Source of the DNA: Microbacterium immunditiarum
Lineage (GTDB): Bacteria; Actinomycetota; Actinomycetes; Actinomycetales; Microbacteriaceae
Assembly: GCF_013409785.1 (NCBI RefSeq)
Contig: NZ_JACCBV010000001.1
Location: 1,860,001 to 1,924,000, forward strand
Length of the DNA stretch: 64,000 nucleotides
Direction: 5' to 3'
Shown in pieces: positions 37,041 through 46,432 of the stretch. The first letter of the stretch is position 1. The number at the start of each line of letters is the position of its first letter. The notes under the pieces are model-generated. The model had not been told where the DNA came from. It saw only the letters and a list, made by a program, of their open reading frames with translations, and did not search any database. A program made the position numbers and the translations under genes.

Positions 37041-37676
37041 ATGAACACGACGGACACCATGACCATCACCTCCATCGACGCGATCACGCTCGAAGCGGAC
37101 GACCCTCAGGCCGCCGCGGCCTTCTACCGCGACGCGTTCCGCCTCGACTCGCAGGTGCGCACGCGCCCGGCGGACTCGCCGACCAGCGGGTTCCGCGGCT
37201 ACACCCTGTCGCTCGTCGCGTCGCAGCCGGCGAACGTCCAGGCGCTGTTCGGCGCCGCGGTCGCGGCCGGCGCGACTGTCGTCAAGCCGACCGAGAAGTC
37301 GCTGTGGGGCTTCGGCGGAGTCGTTCAGGCGCCCGACGGGGCGATCTGGAATCTCGCGAGCTCGGCGAAGAAGGATGCCGGACCGGCGACCCGCGAATTC
37401 GAGGACATCGTGCTGCTGCTCGGCGTCGACGACGTCGCGGCGAGCAAGAAGTTCTACACGGCGCGCGGGCTCTCCGTCGCGAAGGGATTCGGAACCTACG
37501 TCGACTTCGCCACACCCGCGAGCCCCATCGGGCTCGGTCTCTACAAGCGGCGCGCACTCGCGAAATCCGTCGCACTGGACGCCGAGGGAACGGGCTCCCA
37601 CCGTCTGCTGATCCACTCCGACGGCGGCACGTTCACCGATCCGGACGGGTTCGATTGGGCGCCGTCCGCCCGCTGA
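37041..37676 (+). CDS. VOC family protein, two-domain
   Basis: This 211-residue protein contains two consecutive VOC units, the first from TITSIDAITLEADDPQAAAAFYRDAFRLD, the second from FEDIVLLLGVDDVAASKKFYTARGL. It ends with FTDPDGFDWAPSAR, the usual final strand. It resembles glyoxalase/bleomycin-resistance-like proteins of actinobacteria without clear metal ligands in both halves. ATG 37041 is taken because similarity starts just after; the frame is open upstream. No operon partner is evident. The function is unassigned. Confidence 0.87.
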   Translation: MNTTDTMTITSIDAITLEADDPQAAAAFYRDAFRLDSQVRTRPADSPTSGFRGYTLSLVASQPANVQALFGAAVAAGATVVKPTEKSLWGFGGVVQAPDGAIWNLASSAKKDAGPATREFEDIVLLLGVDDVAASKKFYTARGLSVAKGFGTYVDFATPASPIGLGLYKRRALAKSVALDAEGTGSHRLLIHSDGGTFTDPDGFDWAPSAR

Positions 37677-37730
37677 GCCCGCGCGCGACCCATCTGGCGG
37701 CGCCCGCGGCATCCGGGGCATGCTCGAAGC

Positions 37731-38495
37731 ATGCCTGAAGCCCTCGTCTCGATCGGCGTCGCCGCGGCCCTCGGTCCCGATGCGATCGCCGCGGTCGCCC
37801 CCGCCGTCGAATCCGCCGGATTCCACGCCCTGTGGGTCAATGACACGCCGGGCGCGGACTCGCTCGCCGCTCTCGCCGCCGCCGCCGCGGTCACCGACCG
37901 GCTCACGCTCGCGACGGGCGTCGTGCCGATGGACCGTCGCCCGCCCGAGTCGATCGCCGACGCGGTGCGGGCGCTCCCGCAGGATCGGCTCGTGCTCGGG
38001 GTCGGGTCCGGGGGCGCCCGGTCCGGGGCGCTCGCGCTCATGCGCGATGCGGTCGGGAGACTGCGCGAAGTCACGTCGGCGCGCCTGCTCATCGGGGCGC
38101 TGGGACCACGGATGCGCCGCCTCGGCGCGGCGGAGGCCGATGGTGTGCTCTTGAGCTGGCTCACTCCGGAGGCCGCGACGGCCCAGGCGGGCGAGGCGCG
38201 GGGTGTGGGGGTCGACGCACACGTCGCGCTGTACGTCCGCGCGGCGCTCGACTCCGAGGCGGTGCAGCGGCTGGAGGAGGAGGCGGGCCGCTACGGCGCG
38301 ATCCCGCAATACAAGGCGAACTTCGAGCGACTCGGCATCACAGCGGGCGCGACCGTCCTGCGTCCCGATGACTTCGGGGGAGGCATCCGCGGATACCAAT
38401 CGGCCGTGGACGAAGTCGTGCTGCGCGCGGTCGTCCCGGAAGACGACGTCGACGCCTACACGCGGTTCATCGAGACGGCGGCGTCGAGGGTCTGA
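37731..38495 (+). CDS. Short LLM-type (luciferase-like) flavin oxidoreductase
   Basis: This 254-residue protein has a luciferase-like TIM-barrel pattern: an early VAPAVESAGFHALWVNDTPG, TDRLTLATGVVPMDRRPPE, and VLGVGSG. It is about 50 residues shorter than typical LLM enzymes because the stretch between VLGVGSG and the LLIGALGPRMRRLGAAEADGVLLSW part is reduced. F420 or FMN could be the cofactor. The last 40 bp overlap the convergent DUF2306 gene. The second LLM-type gene lies about 0.9 kb further on. The substrate is unknown. Confidence 0.82.
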   Translation: MPEALVSIGVAAALGPDAIAAVAPAVESAGFHALWVNDTPGADSLAALAAAAAVTDRLTLATGVVPMDRRPPESIADAVRALPQDRLVLGVGSGGARSGALALMRDAVGRLREVTSARLLIGALGPRMRRLGAAEADGVLLSWLTPEAATAQAGEARGVGVDAHVALYVRAALDSEAVQRLEEEAGRYGAIPQYKANFERLGITAGATVLRPDDFGGGIRGYQSAVDEVVLRAVVPEDDVDAYTRFIETAASRV

Positions 38496-39283
38496 CGCGG
38501 GGTCGCGTGAACCGGCCGGTGTGCGGAGGCCGGCGCGATCCGGTACGACGGCAGGCCGCGGCGCCGGATGAGCCACTCGGCGACGATCAGATTGGGGATC
38601 CACGCCAAGAACGGCACCACGCCGTACGCGTTGTCGAACGCCGCCCCGAAGTCGAAGCCATCCGGCCCGGCGAACGGGATCTGCGCGAAGATGAGCGCGA
38701 ACAGCCAGAGCCGCAGCGTCACCGCGCTGTAGGTGACGGCGAAGGTGCGCATCATCCACGCCCGGTGGTTGTCGACGTCGCCGCGTCTGATCGCTCGGTA
38801 CGCGCGCCATCCGGCATACAGCCACACGACTCCGAGCCCGCCGAAGCCGAAGAGGCCCACGAGCCCCGCGGAATTGAACGGGGCGATGACGAGGGCCCCG
38901 ACCGCGCCGACCGCCAGGCCCACGAGCGCGACTCGACCGATCCAGCGGTGCGCCTTCGGAGTGCGCTCGCGCAGCATCCGCCAGAACTGCAGCGGCATCA
39001 GCGCGAGCGCGACGCCCCCGCCGACGATGTGCGCGTAGAACCCCGCGACGACGACCGGGGCCTGGGTCGCATAGTGGTCCGCGAGACCGCCGGTGCCTCC
39101 GTCCGCCTCCGCGAGAACGGGGAGTGCGGCCGTGAGGTACGGGATGACGGCGTACGCGACGACGGCGAGCGACGACAGCAGCACCCAGGTCCATCCGATG
39201 CGGGTGCCGAGTCGACCGACTTCCGGTGAAGCGCCGCTCGACGCCCGTCCGTTCGCGGTCGCCACCCCTTTGTGCTGGCTCAT
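38456..39283 (-). CDS. DUF2306 membrane protein
   Basis: This 275-residue integral membrane protein has about seven hydrophobic segments. Conserved-looking DUF2306 features are AHIVGGGVALALMPLQFW, the short basic loop RTPKAHRWIGRVALVG, and NHRAWMMRTFAVTYSAVTLRLWL with His and Arg near the membrane. The N-terminal 30 residues are polar and probably cytoplasmic. The function of the family is unknown; the conserved His residues hint at heme or metal binding but this is speculation. The end overlaps the LLM-type gene. Confidence 0.88.
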   Translation of the reverse strand: MSQHKGVATANGRASSGASPEVGRLGTRIGWTWVLLSSLAVVAYAVIPYLTAALPVLAEADGGTGGLADHYATQAPVVVAGFYAHIVGGGVALALMPLQFWRMLRERTPKAHRWIGRVALVGLAVGAVGALVIAPFNSAGLVGLFGFGGLGVVWLYAGWRAYRAIRRGDVDNHRAWMMRTFAVTYSAVTLRLWLFALIFAQIPFAGPDGFDFGAAFDNAYGVVPFLAWIPNLIVAEWLIRRRGLPSYRIAPASAHRPVHATPRQTLDAAVSMNRV

Positions 39284-39438
39284 GCGCTCAAGCTAGGGCC
39301 GCGGGTGCCTTGCGGGCGATGCCGCCAGCCCCCCGACTCGGCCGGGGGCTGGCCCCCGGTTCGCGGGTTCGCAGCCGGTCGGCGACGGCACGCGCGGTGG
39401 AGCGCGTGAACGTCGGCGGTCCGAGGCAGAGTGTACGC

Positions 39439-40314
39439 ATGACCTGCGTCGGCGCGATCTTCAGCCCCTACCCGAACCCGCCCGAGGCGTTCCGCGCGGC
39501 GGTCGAGGCCGCCGAGGAGGCAGGCGTTCCCGAGTTGTGGATCTGGGAGGATTGCTTCCGCCAATCGGCGTTCGCGACCGCATCCGCCGCTCTCGCGTGG
39601 ACCGAGCGGCTGCGCATCGGCATCGGCATCGCACCCATGCCGCTGCGAAACGTCGCGGCGACCGCGATGGAGATCGCGTCGATCGAGCGCATGTTCCCGG
39701 GGCGTCTGCTGCCGGGCGTGGGGCACGGCGTGCTGCCGTGGATGGCGCAGGTCGGCGCACGCGCGGCGTCGCCGCTCACGCTCATGCGCGAGTACGTGCC
39801 GGCGCTGCGCTCACTGCTGGCCGGGGAGGAGGTCAGTGTCGATGGGCAGTACGTGAAGCTCGACCACGTGCGCCTCGACTGGCCGCCCGTGGCCGGGCCG
39901 CGCGTGTACTGCGCCGCGGAGGGGCCCAAGACGCTTCGGCTCGCAGGCGAGGTCGCCGGCGGGGTGCTCCTCAACAGCGGGTACGCGCCCGACGCGCTCG
40001 CGCGATCGGTCGAGACCGTGCGCGACGGGCACGCCGGGGCGGGGCGCACGGATCAGCTCGACGTCGCGGCGTATGTGGTCGCGGCATTCGGACCGGATGC
40101 CGCCGCACGCGCCGCTGCCGGGGTGGACGACACCGCACCAGGATCGGACCCGATCGCGGCGGTGCTCGCCGGCACGCCCGACGACGTCGCCGGCGACATC
40201 GCACGCTTCGCTCGGGCCGGGATCGACGACATCGTGCTGCTGCCGCCGCGCGAGGAGTCGGATTTGGCGGCGTACTTCCGGAACGTCGGGGAGGTGGCGC
40301 GGCTCCTCGGGTGA
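39439..40314 (+). CDS. LLM class flavin-dependent oxidoreductase
   Basis: This 291-residue luciferase-like monooxygenase/F420-type oxidoreductase shows an N-terminal strand VGAIFSPYPNPPEAFRAAVEAAEEAGVPELWIWED, WTERLRIGIGIAPMPLRNVA and FPGRLLPGVGHGVLPWM, then PRVYCAAEGPKTLRLAGEVAGG, all usual for the family. ATG 39439 fits the start of the fold. Length is normal. It is followed after 56 bp by the DNA ligase gene on the same strand. F420 use is likely in an actinobacterium but not shown by the sequence. Confidence 0.88.
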   Translation: MTCVGAIFSPYPNPPEAFRAAVEAAEEAGVPELWIWEDCFRQSAFATASAALAWTERLRIGIGIAPMPLRNVAATAMEIASIERMFPGRLLPGVGHGVLPWMAQVGARAASPLTLMREYVPALRSLLAGEEVSVDGQYVKLDHVRLDWPPVAGPRVYCAAEGPKTLRLAGEVAGGVLLNSGYAPDALARSVETVRDGHAGAGRTDQLDVAAYVVAAFGPDAAARAAAGVDDTAPGSDPIAAVLAGTPDDVAGDIARFARAGIDDIVLLPPREESDLAAYFRNVGEVARLLG

Positions 40315-40370
40315 GCCCGCTCGCCGGCGCGTGCCGACATCGTGTCGGACGGCGGTGCGAGAATTCGGAG

Positions 40371-41891
40371 ATGCTGCTGTCCGGGGTGGTCGACACCGTC
40401 GATGCTGTCGGCGCGACGCGATCGCGGCTCGCCAAGATCGATGCGCTCTCGGCGCTCGTGGGTGGGCTGACGCCGGAGGAGCTGCCCGTCGCCGTGGGCT
40501 TGCTGACGGCGAGTCCTCGGCAGGGGCGCCTCGGCGTCGGCTGGCGCGGCTTCGCTAACCTCGCCATCGAGCACACGGCCGAGGCGACGCTCACGGTGCT
40601 CGACGTCGACGCTGCGTTCGAGACACTGGCGGGCACCGCCGGCGCGGGCTCGGTCGCCGCACGACGCGAGGCGCTCGAGTCGCTCGCGCGCCTCGCGACC
40701 GAGCGGGAGTGGGATTTCCTCGTGCGCGTCGTGCTGGGTGAGCTGCGCACGGGCGCGCTCGAGGGCGTGCTGCTCGACGCTATCGCGAAGGCGTCGGGAC
40801 GTCCCGCAGCGGCGGTGCGGCGGGCCGCGATGCTCGCGGGCGATCTCGGCGAGACGGCCCGCATAGCGCTCACCGAACCGCCCGAGAACCTCGACGCGGT
40901 CACGCTTCGCGTCGGCCGCGCGGTCCTGCCGATGCTGGCGTCGACCGCCGCCACGGCCGCCGAGGCGGTGGAGGCGGTGGGTGAGGCATCCGTCGAATAC
41001 AAGCTCGACGGCGCGCGCATCCAGGTGCACCGCGACGGCGACGACGTGCGCGTGTTCACGCGCAACCTCGCGGACGTCACGCACCGCGTGCCCGAGCTCG
41101 TCGAGATCGTGCGGACGCTGCCTGCCGCGCAGCTGATCCTCGACGGCGAGACGCTGTCGCTCGACGAGGACGGCGGGCCGCGGCTGTTCCAGGACACGAT
41201 GGCGCGGTTCGGGTCCGAGACCGCGCCGCAGTTCGTCCTGCGCCCCTGGTTCTTCGACGTCCTGCACGCCGACGGGCGGGATCTCATCGACGAGCCGCTC
41301 GCCGATCGACAGGCCGTGCTCGAGCAGCTCGCGGGGGAGTGGCGGATCCCCGGCATCGTCACCGCCGACCCGGCCGCGGCCGATGAGGTCTCGCGCGAGG
41401 CGCTTGCCGCCGGGCATGAGGGCGTCGTCGTGAAGGCGCTCGATTCCCCGTACGCCGCGGGCCGCCGCGGAAAGAGCTGGATCAAGGTCAAGCCCGTGCT
41501 GACCTACGACCTCGTCGTGCTCGCCGTCGAATGGGGGTCGGGCAGACGCACGGGGCAGCTGTCGAACCTGCACCTCGGCGCGTACGACCCCGAGGGTCGG
41601 TTCGGGCCCGAGGGCGGATTCGTCATGGTCGGCAAGACCTTCAAGGGGCTCACCGACGAGCTGCTGCGGTGGCAGACCGAGTATTTCCCGACGATCGAGA
41701 CGGATCGCTCGGCGTACGCGGTGCACGTGCATCCGGTCACCGTGGTCGAGATCGCGATCGACGGCGTTCAGCGGTCGACGCGCTACCCGGGCGGGATCGC
41801 GCTGCGGTTCGCGCGCGTCAAGGCGTACCGTCCCGACAAGAACCCGAACGAGGCCGACACCATCGAGACGCTGCGGGCGCTGCTGCGCTGA
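40371..41891 (+). CDS. ATP-dependent DNA ligase (LigB type)
   Basis: This 506-residue enzyme joins nicked DNA with ATP. An N-terminal helical domain (about 1-190) is followed by the nucleotidyltransferase domain with the adenylated Lys in EYKLDGARIQVH (Lys211), motif III AQLILDGETLSL, motif IV HEGVVVKALDSPY, motif V GKSWIKVKP, and a C-terminal OB domain (VEIAIDGVQRSTRYPGG). It resembles the actinobacterial LigB group, an accessory to the NAD-dependent replicative ligase. ATG 40371 lies directly after GGAG, with poor spacing; no better start is visible. Confidence 0.93.
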   Translation: MLLSGVVDTVDAVGATRSRLAKIDALSALVGGLTPEELPVAVGLLTASPRQGRLGVGWRGFANLAIEHTAEATLTVLDVDAAFETLAGTAGAGSVAARREALESLARLATEREWDFLVRVVLGELRTGALEGVLLDAIAKASGRPAAAVRRAAMLAGDLGETARIALTEPPENLDAVTLRVGRAVLPMLASTAATAAEAVEAVGEASVEYKLDGARIQVHRDGDDVRVFTRNLADVTHRVPELVEIVRTLPAAQLILDGETLSLDEDGGPRLFQDTMARFGSETAPQFVLRPWFFDVLHADGRDLIDEPLADRQAVLEQLAGEWRIPGIVTADPAAADEVSREALAAGHEGVVVKALDSPYAAGRRGKSWIKVKPVLTYDLVVLAVEWGSGRRTGQLSNLHLGAYDPEGRFGPEGGFVMVGKTFKGLTDELLRWQTEYFPTIETDRSAYAVHVHPVTVVEIAIDGVQRSTRYPGGIALRFARVKAYRPDKNPNEADTIETLRALLR

Positions 41892-41919
41892 CGCGGGGCG
41901 CGTCGCCGGCGCGGTGGTG

Positions 41920-43326
41920 TCATCGGATCTGCTCCTCGTGGATCGGCACGTGCGGGATCGCCATGCACGCGAACAGCATCGCGACAGCCCCGATCGCGAC
42001 GCCGATGTAGACGCCGATGGCGCCCGCCTGCACGGCGGCCGTGGTCTCGTGCCCTCCGCGATCGTCGATGAGACTGTTCGCGATCGCGCCGAACACCGCG
42101 ACGCCGACAGAGCTCCCGATCGAGCGCGCGAGCGCGTTCGTGCCCGAGACGACGCCGCGCTGGCGCAGCTCGACGGATGACTGTGCGGCGATGAGCGACG
42201 GGTTTGCGACCAATCCGAGCCCGACGCCGACGATGAAGCATCCGAAGCCCGTCAGCCCAGCCGACGGGAGGAACGCGAAACCCGCGAGCCATACGGTGCC
42301 CGCGATGACGATCGTCGACCCGACGAGCGTCGTCGACCGGAAGCCGATGCGCAGGTAGAAGCGCCCGGCGAGCGCGCCGCTGATCGGCCACCCGATCATG
42401 AGCCCCGCGACGGCGAGGCCGCCCACGATGGGCGAGGCCCCGGTCGTCGATTCGAGGAACGTCGGCGTGTAGGAGACGAGCCCGATCAGCACGACCCCGA
42501 TGAGCAGGCCGACGAGCGAGGTCGAGCGTACGAGACGGCTGCGGAAGACCCACGGCGCGAGGATCGGGTCGTCGGCGCGGCGCTCCACGAGAACGAAAGC
42601 CACGAGCAGGATCACGCCGCCGCCGAACACGGCGAGCGACTGCCACGAGAGCCAGTCCCAGTCCACGCCGCCCTCGAGCACGCCGAGCACGAGCAGCACG
42701 AGTGCGCCCGTGAGGAGCACTGCGCCCGCATAGTCGATGCGGCGGCGATGGCGCTCGAAAGCGGGGCGGTAGTTGCGCCACAGCAGGAAGAGCGCGAAGA
42801 GGCCGAGGGGGAGGTTGATCCAGAAGATCCACCGCCACGACGCGAACTGCGAGAGCACGCCGCCCAGCGTCGGGCCGACGACCGCCGAGATCGCCCAGAC
42901 GCTCGACAGGTAGGCCTGCGCGCGAGCGCGTTCGCGCACGGTGTAGATGTCTCCGGCGATCGTGAGAACGGTGGGCATGATCGCGCCCGCGCCGATGCCC
43001 TGGAGCCCACGGAAGGCGATCAGCGACGGCATGTCCCACGCCGTGGCGCACAGCACGGACCCGACGAGGAAGACCCCGACGCCCACGAGCATGATCGGCT
43101 TGCGACCGAACGTGTCGGCGAGCTTCGCGTACACGGGTACGGTCGCCGCCTGCGCGAGCAGGTAGATCGAGAAAAGCCACGGGAACAGAGCGAAGCCACC
43201 CAGGTCGCGCACGATCGTCGGCACCGCCGTCGAGAGGATCGTCGAGTCGATCGCGATGAGGAACATCGACAGCATGAGCGCGAGCAGGATCGGCCCGCGT
43301 TCGGATCGCAGCCCGATATCGCTCAT
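41920..43326 (-). CDS. MFS transporter, DHA2/EmrB-like
   Basis: This 468-residue multidrug-type MFS protein has 13-14 predicted membrane segments. It starts ILLALMLSMFLIAIDSTILSTAVPTIVRDLGG, with Asp in helix 1, has AKLADTFGRKPIMLVG as loop 2-3, and motif C in helix 5 (AISAVVGPTLGGVLSQFASWRWIFWINLPLG), typical of drug/H+ antiporters. The C-terminus is short. It is divergent from the sirtuin gene across about 170 bp. The compound is unknown. Confidence 0.92.
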   Translation of the reverse strand: MSDIGLRSERGPILLALMLSMFLIAIDSTILSTAVPTIVRDLGGFALFPWLFSIYLLAQAATVPVYAKLADTFGRKPIMLVGVGVFLVGSVLCATAWDMPSLIAFRGLQGIGAGAIMPTVLTIAGDIYTVRERARAQAYLSSVWAISAVVGPTLGGVLSQFASWRWIFWINLPLGLFALFLLWRNYRPAFERHRRRIDYAGAVLLTGALVLLVLGVLEGGVDWDWLSWQSLAVFGGGVILLVAFVLVERRADDPILAPWVFRSRLVRSTSLVGLLIGVVLIGLVSYTPTFLESTTGASPIVGGLAVAGLMIGWPISGALAGRFYLRIGFRSTTLVGSTIVIAGTVWLAGFAFLPSAGLTGFGCFIVGVGLGLVANPSLIAAQSSVELRQRGVVSGTNALARSIGSSVGVAVFGAIANSLIDDRGGHETTAAVQAGAIGVYIGVAIGAVAMLFACMAIPHVPIHEEQIR

Positions 43327-43495
43327 CGAGAATCAGGGAACCATATGGGAGGGTGCCGTGTGCAACCGGTCCCGTTGAATGGGGCGTATACGGAGCATCC
43401 GCCGCGCCGTTGACGCTGTCGATCGAGCTGGCGTGATCCGGGCGACGAACTCGTTCCCCGGCCGTGTACGTCGGCGGTCGGGGACAATAGAGCCC

Positions 43496-44191
43496 ATGCG
43501 GATCGTGGTGCTCACCGGCGCCGGCATCTCGGCGGAGAGCGGCGTGCCGACGTTCCGCGACGCCGGGGGACTGTGGGAGGGCCACCGCGTCGAGGACGTC
43601 GCGACGCCCGAGGCGTTCGAGCGCGACCCCCACACGGTGCAGGCGTTCTACGACGCGCGGCGGCGGGCCGCGGCATCCGTCGAGCCGAATGCCGCCCACT
43701 GCGCACTCGCACGTCTGGAGGCCGCACTCGGTGACGATGTCCTCGTCGTCACGCAGAACGTCGACGATCTGCACGAGCGGGCGGGAACCCGCAACCTCGT
43801 GCACATGCACGGCGAACTCAACCGGGCGCTGTGCGCCGTGTGCGGCGCGCGGCCGGAGTGGCGCGCCGACCTCATCGATCGGCCGCCGTGCCCCGCGTGC
43901 GGCGCGCGTGCGCTGCGGCCAGACGTCGTGTGGTTCGGAGAGATGCCGTACGACCTCGACCGCATCGAGCGCGCCGTCATCGCGTGCGACGTCTTCGTGT
44001 CGATCGGGACGTCGGGCAGCGTGTATCCCGCGGCCGGGTACGCCGCGCTCGCGTCGGCGTTCGGCGCCCGCACGGTGGAGCTGAACCTCGAGGCGACCGA
44101 CGGGCTCATGCCGTTCGACGTCGCGCGCACGGGACCCGCGAGCGTGCTCGTAGCCGAGTGGGTGGACGAGGTGCTCGCGGTCGCCGAGTGA
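43496..44191 (+). CDS. Sirtuin-type NAD-dependent protein deacylase (CobB-like)
   Basis: This 231-residue Sir2 enzyme removes acyl groups from lysines using NAD. Visible are GAGISAESGVPTFRDAGGLW (NAD loop), TQNVDDLHERAG, catalytic His in LVHMHGELN, two CxxC pairs (CAVC and CPAC) for zinc, and GTSGSVYPAAGY. The FYDARR motif has the Tyr and Arg that mark desuccinylase/demalonylase activity in CobB and SIRT5. ATG 43496 is placed at the start of the conserved strand IVVLTGAG. It ends before a strong hairpin shared with the convergent permease gene. Confidence 0.95.
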   Translation: MRIVVLTGAGISAESGVPTFRDAGGLWEGHRVEDVATPEAFERDPHTVQAFYDARRRAAASVEPNAAHCALARLEAALGDDVLVVTQNVDDLHERAGTRNLVHMHGELNRALCAVCGARPEWRADLIDRPPCPACGARALRPDVVWFGEMPYDLDRIERAVIACDVFVSIGTSGSVYPAAGYAALASAFGARTVELNLEATDGLMPFDVARTGPASVLVAEWVDEVLAVAE

Positions 44192-44213
44192 CGGCGAATC
44201 GCGCCACACGGAT

Positions 44214-44250
44214 GCGACAGGCGCCGGCCGGAGTGGCCGACGCCTGTCGC
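44214..44250. terminator. Bidirectional terminator hairpin
   Basis: The outer stem GCGACAGGCG/CGCCTGTCGC (10 bp) and the inner stem CGGCC/GGCCG with a GGAGT loop form a long hairpin in the 78-bp gap between the convergent sirtuin and permease genes. Confidence 0.82.
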
Positions 44251-44269
44251 GCGAGCGCGAAGCCGCGGG

Positions 44270-45541
44270 CTAGGTTCGCGCGCCGCCCGACCGCAGACGC
44301 GAGACCGCGTCGACGGTCGCAGCGAGGATCAGCACGCCGCCCGTGACGAGCAGGTTCACGCCCGCCGGCAGGCGCAGCAGCGCGAGGCCGTTGGTGATCG
44401 TCGCGATCACGAGCGCGCCGATGGCCGCGTGCATGAGGCGTCCTCGGCCGCCGAAGAGGCTGACGCCGCCGACGACCGCTGCCGCGACGCCCGACAGGAC
44501 GATGTCACGACCGACAGTGGCATCGACCGAGCCCACGCGCGCGACGCTGAGGAGCGCCGACAGCACGGCGAGGCTCGAACAGATCACGAACGCCCACCAC
44601 TTGATCCAGCGCACCTTGACGCCGGAGCGCCGAGCCGCCTCGGCGTTGCCGCCGATCGCGTAGATGTAGCGGCCGAACTTCGTGCGGTCGAGCACGAACG
44701 TGCCGATCCACAGGATCGCGAGGACGACCGGGACGACGATCGGCACGCCCGCGACCTCGACGACGGACTGGCCGCGGTTCTGGTTGAGGACGTAGACCAC
44801 GATGCCGCCGATGATCGCGATGCTCGCGAGCTTGATCCACACGAGCGAGATCGCGCGGTTCGGCACGCCGGCGCGCGTGCGGCGCGCACGGTCCCAGAAC
44901 GACGTGCCGGCCGAGATCGCCAGCATGATTGCGAGCATGAGCCAGCCGCCCCACACCGGGAGGTTGCCGTTCTGGATCGCGATGAGCTCGGGCACCTGGA
45001 GGCGGTAGAGCCCACCGGGGCCGATGATCACGAGCGCGAGGCCCTGGAAGCCGAGGAACAGGCCCAGCGTCACGACGAAGGATGGAATCCCGACGCGTGC
45101 GACGAAGAATCCTATGAAGGCGCCGGTGAGGAACCCGAACCCGAAGCCGATGATGAGCGCGATCGGCCACGCGATGCCGAGCACGGCGTTGAGCACCACG
45201 AACAGCGCCATGCCGACGCCGCCGGTGACACCCGCCGACAGGTCGATCTCGCCCAGAAGCAGTACGAACACGAGGGCCATGCCGAGGACGACGAGGGTCG
45301 CCGCCTGGTTGAGCAGGTTCGCGAAGTTGCGCTCCGTGAGGAAGAACGGGCTCAGGAACGAGAAGAGGGCGCCGAGCACGAGGAGGCCGGCGACGGCGGG
45401 AAGGGCTCCCATGTCGCCGCTGCGCACGCGCTGCCACCACGCCTGGACCTGATCGGCGAGACCGCCCTCGACGCCGCTGCCGATCAGGTCGGACGAGACG
45501 GGGTCGGGCGCGGCTTCGGTGCGAGTGGCATTGCTGCTCAT
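44270..45541 (-). CDS. Sugar ABC transporter permease (CUT2, XylH/RbsC-like), system 1
   Basis: This 423-residue inner-membrane channel subunit has about 10 helices: a long cytoplasmic N-terminus (about 45 residues), LLGEIDLSAGVTGGVG (the conserved GEIDLS motif), VGIPSFVVTLG, GGNAEAARRSGVKV (the ATPase-contact loop) and GGVSLFGGRGR. Its pattern is that of XylH-type permeases with a mid-protein insertion (SLVWIKLASIAIIGGIVVYVLNQ). It starts 4 nt inside the ATPase gene stop (ATGA at 45538-45541). It is the last gene of system 1. Confidence 0.94.
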   Translation of the reverse strand: MSSNATRTEAAPDPVSSDLIGSGVEGGLADQVQAWWQRVRSGDMGALPAVAGLLVLGALFSFLSPFFLTERNFANLLNQAATLVVLGMALVFVLLLGEIDLSAGVTGGVGMALFVVLNAVLGIAWPIALIIGFGFGFLTGAFIGFFVARVGIPSFVVTLGLFLGFQGLALVIIGPGGLYRLQVPELIAIQNGNLPVWGGWLMLAIMLAISAGTSFWDRARRTRAGVPNRAISLVWIKLASIAIIGGIVVYVLNQNRGQSVVEVAGVPIVVPVVLAILWIGTFVLDRTKFGRYIYAIGGNAEAARRSGVKVRWIKWWAFVICSSLAVLSALLSVARVGSVDATVGRDIVLSGVAAAVVGGVSLFGGRGRLMHAAIGALVIATITNGLALLRLPAGVNLLVTGGVLILAATVDAVSRLRSGGART

Positions 45542-46347
45542 TCCGCATCTCCCTCGGTCGTGATGTTCGACGTCTCGATGAGGTCGACGCCTTCCATGGT
45601 CTTGGTGCCGGTGATGTAGCCGACGACGTCGTCGCGCGTCGTCTCGCTCGTCGCCACCTGGGCGACCATCTGCCCGAGGTACAGCACGGCGATGTCGTCG
45701 GCGACGGCGAAGACGTCGGCGAGGTTGTGGCTGATGAGGATCACAGCCACGCCTTGGTCGGAGAGTCGCCGGACGAGGTTGAGCACCTGCTCGGTCTGGG
45801 CGACGCCGAGAGCGGCGGTCGGCTCGTCGAGGATCACGACGCGCGCATTCTTGAGGACGGCGCGCGCGATCGCGACGGTCTGGCGCTGACCACCGGAGAG
45901 CGACGACACCTTCTGGCGCACCGACTTGACCGTGCGGACGGAGAGCGATCGCAGCGTGTCGGATGCCTCGCGCTCCATGACGCCCTCGTCGAACGTGCCG
46001 AACGAGAGCTCCTCACGGCCGAGGAACATGTTCTGCACGATGTCGAGGTTGTCGCACAGGGCGAGGTCCTGGTACACGACCTCGATGCCGAGGTCGGCGG
46101 CGGCGCGGGGCGTGTGCAGATCGCGGTGCTCGCCGTCGATGCGCACCTCGCCCTCGTCGTAGGGCTGCACGCCGGCGAGGCCCTTGATGAGGGTGGACTT
46201 CCCGGCGCCGTTGTCGCCGACGAGGGCGGTGACCTTGCCCGGGTACACCTTGAGGTCGACGCCCTTGAGCACGCTTACGGGGCCGAACGATTTCTTGACG
46301 CCGATCAGCTCGATGATCGGCTCAGTCGCGGTGAGGGTCTGAGACAT
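45538..46347 (-). CDS. Sugar ABC transporter ATP-binding protein (CUT2, single domain), system 1
   Basis: This 269-residue ATPase shows Walker A GDNGAGKSTL, Q-loop VVYQDLALCDNLD, signature LSGGQRQ, Walker B VVILDEPTAALG and the switch His in ISHN. Only one nucleotide-binding domain is present, about half the length of RbsA/XylG (about 500); single-domain forms such as FrcA are known in this class. It should dimerise to drive the permease. ATG 46347 has AAGGAAG 6 nt upstream. The gene is separated from the binding-protein gene by 85 bp holding an intercistronic hairpin. Confidence 0.94.
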   Translation of the reverse strand: MSQTLTATEPIIELIGVKKSFGPVSVLKGVDLKVYPGKVTALVGDNGAGKSTLIKGLAGVQPYDEGEVRIDGEHRDLHTPRAAADLGIEVVYQDLALCDNLDIVQNMFLGREELSFGTFDEGVMEREASDTLRSLSVRTVKSVRQKVSSLSGGQRQTVAIARAVLKNARVVILDEPTAALGVAQTEQVLNLVRRLSDQGVAVILISHNLADVFAVADDIAVLYLGQMVAQVATSETTRDDVVGYITGTKTMEGVDLIETSNITTEGDAE

Positions 46348-46382
46348 ACTCGCTTCCTTGCGGTGTCGGATTCAGCGCGCGA

Positions 46383-46413
46383 GGGGCGCCGCGCCTCGTT
46401 GACGCGACGCCCC
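46383..46413 (-). terminator. Intercistronic hairpin between binding-protein and ATPase genes
   Basis: The outer stem GGGGCG/CGCCCC and inner CGCG/CGCG are separated by one mismatched pair, with a 9-nt loop. Its position 20 bp after the binding-protein stop suggests partial termination or mRNA protection, so the binding protein is made in excess. Confidence 0.7.
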
Positions 46414-46432
46414 CGCGGCTCTGACCGTTACG

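Noticed and set aside
34344..39194. Very long antisense frame opposite the clp gene and its neighbours
   Set aside because: It is a GC-frame shadow: its sense-strand partners have complete Clp, VOC and LLM motifs, while this frame is low-complexity Arg/Val/Glu without any fold signal.
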